Under the pieces are notes generated by a model that had not been told where the DNA came from, ran no database searches, and saw only the letters and a program-made list of their open reading frames with translations. DNA of 8,649 bases from Anaerolineae bacterium (lineage in GTDB: Bacteria; Chloroflexota; Anaerolineae; JAADDB01): NCBI GenBank assembly GCA_015489285.1, contig WGAA01000133.1, forward strand, positions 1 through 8,649, in the 5' to 3' direction. Positions 6,117-8,649 of this stretch are shown in pieces. Positions within the stretch are counted from its first letter, which is position 1. Each line of letters begins with the position of its first letter. The position numbers and the translations under genes were made by a program.

Positions 6117-7507
6117 CCTGCAATCCCCTTTCCGTATTCACGAGATACTTCGTCGATGGTCTCCTCGAACAGGTCACAGGCCTTGCGGAAGAGCTCCGCA
6201 GGCATGTTCAGCGCGGGGAGCCACCGGATCCACCACAGACCGCGCTCGTGGATGCCGACCACACCTTTGTTGATGAGCCGCCGGTGAATCTGCCGGGTCA
6301 GCTCCTTGGCCGGGGCTTTGCTCTCCTTGTCTTCCACGAACTCGACGGCCAGGTAGACCCCTTTGATGCGGACGTCCCCGACGATCTCGTACTTCTGGAC
6401 CCAGGGCTCCATGCGCTCCTTGGCGATGGCCTCCAGCCGGGCCACGTTCTCCAGCGCGCGTTCCTTCTCCAGGGCCTCGATACCCGCCAGCGCGCCGGCA
6501 CACGCCGCGGGTTGCCAGGCAAACGTCCCGCCCAGGTACAGGTTGTCGGACGCGGTCATCACCTCGTCGGTTCCCATGACCGCAGCGATGGGAAGCGCGC
6601 CCCCGGAAAGGGCCTTCGCCAGGGGCATCAAATCCACCTTGTCGACGGCTTCCGGCCAGTGTTCGATGGCGAACATCTTCCCGGTCCGGCCGAACCCGGT
6701 CTGCACCTCATCGTCGATCATGACCCAGCCGTATTTCTCGCCCATTTCGTGCAGGCGCTCGATCCAGCCGTCCGGGGGAATGAAGACGCCGTTTTCCCCC
6801 TGGATGGGCTCGTAGAGGACGCCGGCGATGGTGTCCGGCGCGGTCTCATAGCGCAAAACCACGTCCTCGATGTAGTCGAGACACGCCAGGTTGCACTGGG
6901 GATACGTTTGCTTGAAGGGACAACGATAGCAAGTGGGATAAGGGACGTGGATGAAGCCGTGGATGTATTCCTTGATCCCGTGGGTGACATCGGGGGACGT
7001 GGGGCCCGCGCCCGCGGCGCCGTAATTCCCCCCGTGGAAGGAGCCGTGGAAGGTGATCATGAAATAACGCTTGGTCTTCTCCCGGGCCAACCGCATGGCA
7101 GCTTCGACGGCCTCGGTGCCCGTCGTGTCCGGGGCGACCCGGGTCAGCTGGGGCGGGGTGATCTCGGCCAGCTTCTCCGCCAGGTCGAAGAGGTGCACGT
7201 CGGTCACGTAATCGGTGCACTCGACCCCTCCGCTCTCGTAAAGGGCCTCGACCGTCTTCTCCAACACCGGTTTATACCCCGCGCCCAGGGGGGTAGAGGC
7301 CCATCCGGTGACCATGTCGATGTACCGGTTTCCGTCCACATCCTCGATGAACCAGGTGTACTTGCGGCGCATGATAAAGGGCACATCCTTGTCCACGTAC
7401 CAGGCCTTGAAGAACAGGCGCTTCTCCTTCTCGTGGTAAGCCTGACTCTTGGGCCCGGGTACGGGCGTCACCATGCGCGGTCCCAGGTTCTTGTCCGGCG
7501 TGTCCAT
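6113..7507 (-). CDS. Class-III PLP aminotransferase (omega-aminotransferase type) inside the transporter operon
   Basis: A 464-residue fold-type I enzyme. Visible marks are WFIEDVDGNRYIDMVTG (52-68), DTTGTEAVEAAMRLAR (127-142, PLP-phosphate region), FHGSFHGG (153-160), VLYEPIQGENG (230-240), MIDDEVQTGFGRTG (263-276, D266 facing the PLP nitrogen) and LAKALSGGALPIAA (296-309, K298 the Schiff-base lysine). The pattern is that of 4-aminobutyrate, ornithine and other omega-amine transaminases; some relatives act as amino-acid racemases. An insert with four cysteines, C193, C196, C205 and C209 (CYRCP...CNLAC), could bind a metal or form disulfides; I recall similar inserts in thermophile and archaeal members. 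ATG at 7507 is set by AGGAGG (7516-7521), 8 nt upstream. The gene lies 32 nt after the ATPase gene and overlaps the first permease, so it is an integral part of the transport operon. Confidence 0.92.
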   Translation of the reverse strand: MDTPDKNLGPRMVTPVPGPKSQAYHEKEKRLFFKAWYVDKDVPFIMRRKYTWFIEDVDGNRYIDMVTGWASTPLGAGYKPVLEKTVEALYESGGVECTDYVTDVHLFDLAEKLAEITPPQLTRVAPDTTGTEAVEAAMRLAREKTKRYFMITFHGSFHGGNYGAAGAGPTSPDVTHGIKEYIHGFIHVPYPTCYRCPFKQTYPQCNLACLDYIEDVVLRYETAPDTIAGVLYEPIQGENGVFIPPDGWIERLHEMGEKYGWVMIDDEVQTGFGRTGKMFAIEHWPEAVDKVDLMPLAKALSGGALPIAAVMGTDEVMTASDNLYLGGTFAWQPAACAGALAGIEALEKERALENVARLEAIAKERMEPWVQKYEIVGDVRIKGVYLAVEFVEDKESKAPAKELTRQIHRRLINKGVVGIHERGLWWIRWLPALNMPAELFRKACDLFEETIDEVSREYGKGIAG

Positions 7508-7539
7508 CGTTCGTACCTCCTCTCCTTAGGGTGATATCG

Positions 7540-8637
7540 TCAGTCTTTGAGGACCAAACTGCGGTCGGGACGCCAGTAGATCCACACCTCGTCGTCCCAC
7601 GTGATCTTCCAGATTTCCGCGTCCTTGCTGATGTTCTGGGCGAAGATGCGGACCTTTTGTCCGGTGGGAAGGCGTACGATGAATTCGGTGCTCACCCCTG
7701 TGTAGATCATGTCATCGACGCGGCCGCGCAGGATGTTGTACTGGGAGTTGTGCGGTTTCTCACGGCTGATGTAGATCTTTTCGGGGCGGACGGAGACACT
7801 GACCGCTTCGCCGACCCGGATATCCCCCACGGGAATGCCCCAAATCTGGGCCAGGCCGGGAACGTCCACGAGGACCATGCCTCCCTCGACTTTGGTCACC
7901 TTCCCCTCGAAGAAGTTGGTGTTGCCGATGAAGTGGGCCACGAATCGGTTGACCGGTTGTTCGTAAATGGTCTTGGGGTCCCCGATTTGCAGGATCTTCC
8001 CCCGGTCCATGACCGCGATGCGGTCGGCCATGGTCAACGCCTCCCCCTGGTCGTGGGTCACGTAGATGAAGGTGATGCCCACCTCTTCCTGGATGCGCAC
8101 GAGTTCCAGCTGGAGCTCCTGGCGGATCTTCAGGTCGAGCGCGCCCAGGGGTTCGTCAAGGAGGAGGACCTTGGGGTGCATGATAAGGGCGCGAATGAGG
8201 GCGACCCGTTGCTTTTCCCCACCCGAGAGCTGTCGTGGGTACTTGTGCTCATAGCCCCGCAAATGCACCATCTCCAGAAACCGGGTGACTTCCCGGCGGA
8301 TTTTCTCCTCGGGCCACTTGTGACGGCGGGGCCCGAAGGCCACGTTCTCGAACACGGTGAGGTGGGGAAAGAGCGCGTAGTTTTGGAAGACGATGTTGAT
8401 GTCGCGCTTCTCCGGGGGCCAGTAGGTAATCCGCTCCCCGCCCAGGTACACCTCTCCCTCATCGGGGACGGTCAACCCCCCGATGATGCGCAATGTGGTC
8501 GTCTTGCCGCTGCCGCTGGGGCCAAGGAGGGAGAAGAATTCTCCCGGGGCGACGGAAAAGGAAACATCGTCGACTGCCACGAGTTGGCCGAAGCGTTTCA
8601 CCAGGTGCTGGACTTCCAAACCCTGTTCCTGTGCCAT
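7540..8637 (-). CDS. ABC importer ATPase, PotA type
   Basis: A 365-residue cytoplasmic ATPase that energises the two permeases downstream. The nucleotide-binding domain has Walker A GPSGSGKTT (39-47), Q-loop FQNYALFPH (84-92), signature LSGGEKQRV (137-145), Walker B VLLLDEPLGALD (157-168, catalytic E162) and the switch histidine in VTHDQGEA (193-200, H195). The C-terminal part (about 235-360, including VRPEKIYI at 283-290) is the TOBE regulatory region usual for spermidine/putrescine, iron and opine importers. The signature reads LSGGE rather than the LSGGQ usual in this subfamily. The ATG at 8637 is the best visible start, but its purine-rich AAAGGGG is only 1 nt away, and the frame stays open to the right edge, so the true start could lie slightly upstream, outside the window. 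No substrate-binding protein gene is present in the window. Confidence 0.94.
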   Translation of the reverse strand: MAQEQGLEVQHLVKRFGQLVAVDDVSFSVAPGEFFSLLGPSGSGKTTTLRIIGGLTVPDEGEVYLGGERITYWPPEKRDINIVFQNYALFPHLTVFENVAFGPRRHKWPEEKIRREVTRFLEMVHLRGYEHKYPRQLSGGEKQRVALIRALIMHPKVLLLDEPLGALDLKIRQELQLELVRIQEEVGITFIYVTHDQGEALTMADRIAVMDRGKILQIGDPKTIYEQPVNRFVAHFIGNTNFFEGKVTKVEGGMVLVDVPGLAQIWGIPVGDIRVGEAVSVSVRPEKIYISREKPHNSQYNILRGRVDDMIYTGVSTEFIVRLPTGQKVRIFAQNISKDAEIWKITWDDEVWIYWRPDRSLVLKD

Positions 8638-8649
8638 ACCCCTTTCTTG

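Noticed and set aside
6248..7534. Long plus-strand open frame (428 codons) opposite the omega-aminotransferase
   Set aside because: Same pattern: an antisense shadow of a gene with clear catalytic motifs and low-complexity product.
1..8649. CRISPR arrays, tRNA or rRNA genes, insertion sequences, phage genes
   Set aside because: No regularly spaced repeats, tRNA-like cloverleaf, transposase or terminal inverted repeats were seen on reading both strands.

Overview
The window is a GC-rich, densely packed bacterial region. Every gene I can support is on the minus strand and transcribed from right to left. Strong AGGAGG-type ribosome-binding sites, short gene gaps and two GTG starts fit a Gram-positive style genome. 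A GC-rich, possibly thermophilic member of the Bacillota is my best guess, from overall impression only; there is no rRNA or other marker gene to confirm it.

Layout in transcription order. An ABC-importer ATPase of the PotA type (8637-7540) comes first. It is followed by a class-III PLP aminotransferase (7507-6113), a PotB-type permease (6116-5223, overlapping the aminotransferase by GTGA) and a PotC-type permease (5212-4409). Next are an ornithine cyclodeaminase/mu-crystallin-family NAD(P) enzyme (4382-3387) and a saccharopine dehydrogenase/lysine 6-dehydrogenase-family enzyme (3332-2172). A 12-bp GC-rich hairpin after the last stop (2130-2162) probably ends this transcription unit. A gap of about 470 bp with no convincing gene follows. 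Then come a second class-III aminotransferase, of the glutamate-1-semialdehyde aminomutase subfamily (1702-353), a perfect 16-bp hairpin (305-343), and the N-terminal 94 codons of an ACT-domain protein that runs off the left edge (284-1).

How the genes fit together. Two permeases and an ATPase of the spermidine/putrescine/opine class are interleaved with an omega-aminotransferase and two NAD(P)-dependent amino-acid/imine enzymes. A second aminotransferase and a possible amino-acid-sensing ACT protein lie just downstream. This looks like an uptake-and-catabolism (or remodelling) cassette for a basic or omega-amino compound, such as a lysine- or ornithine-derived amino acid, a polyamine or an opine. 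The substrate cannot be read from the sequence. No substrate-binding protein lies within the window; if there is one, it should be just beyond the right edge or elsewhere.

Most notable: an aminotransferase placed inside a transporter operon; a cyclodeaminase-family enzyme that seems to lack the family's usual arginines and catalytic aspartate loop; and two strong hairpins without T-tracts, each starting exactly 9 nt after a stop codon, one of them only 20 nt before the next start codon.
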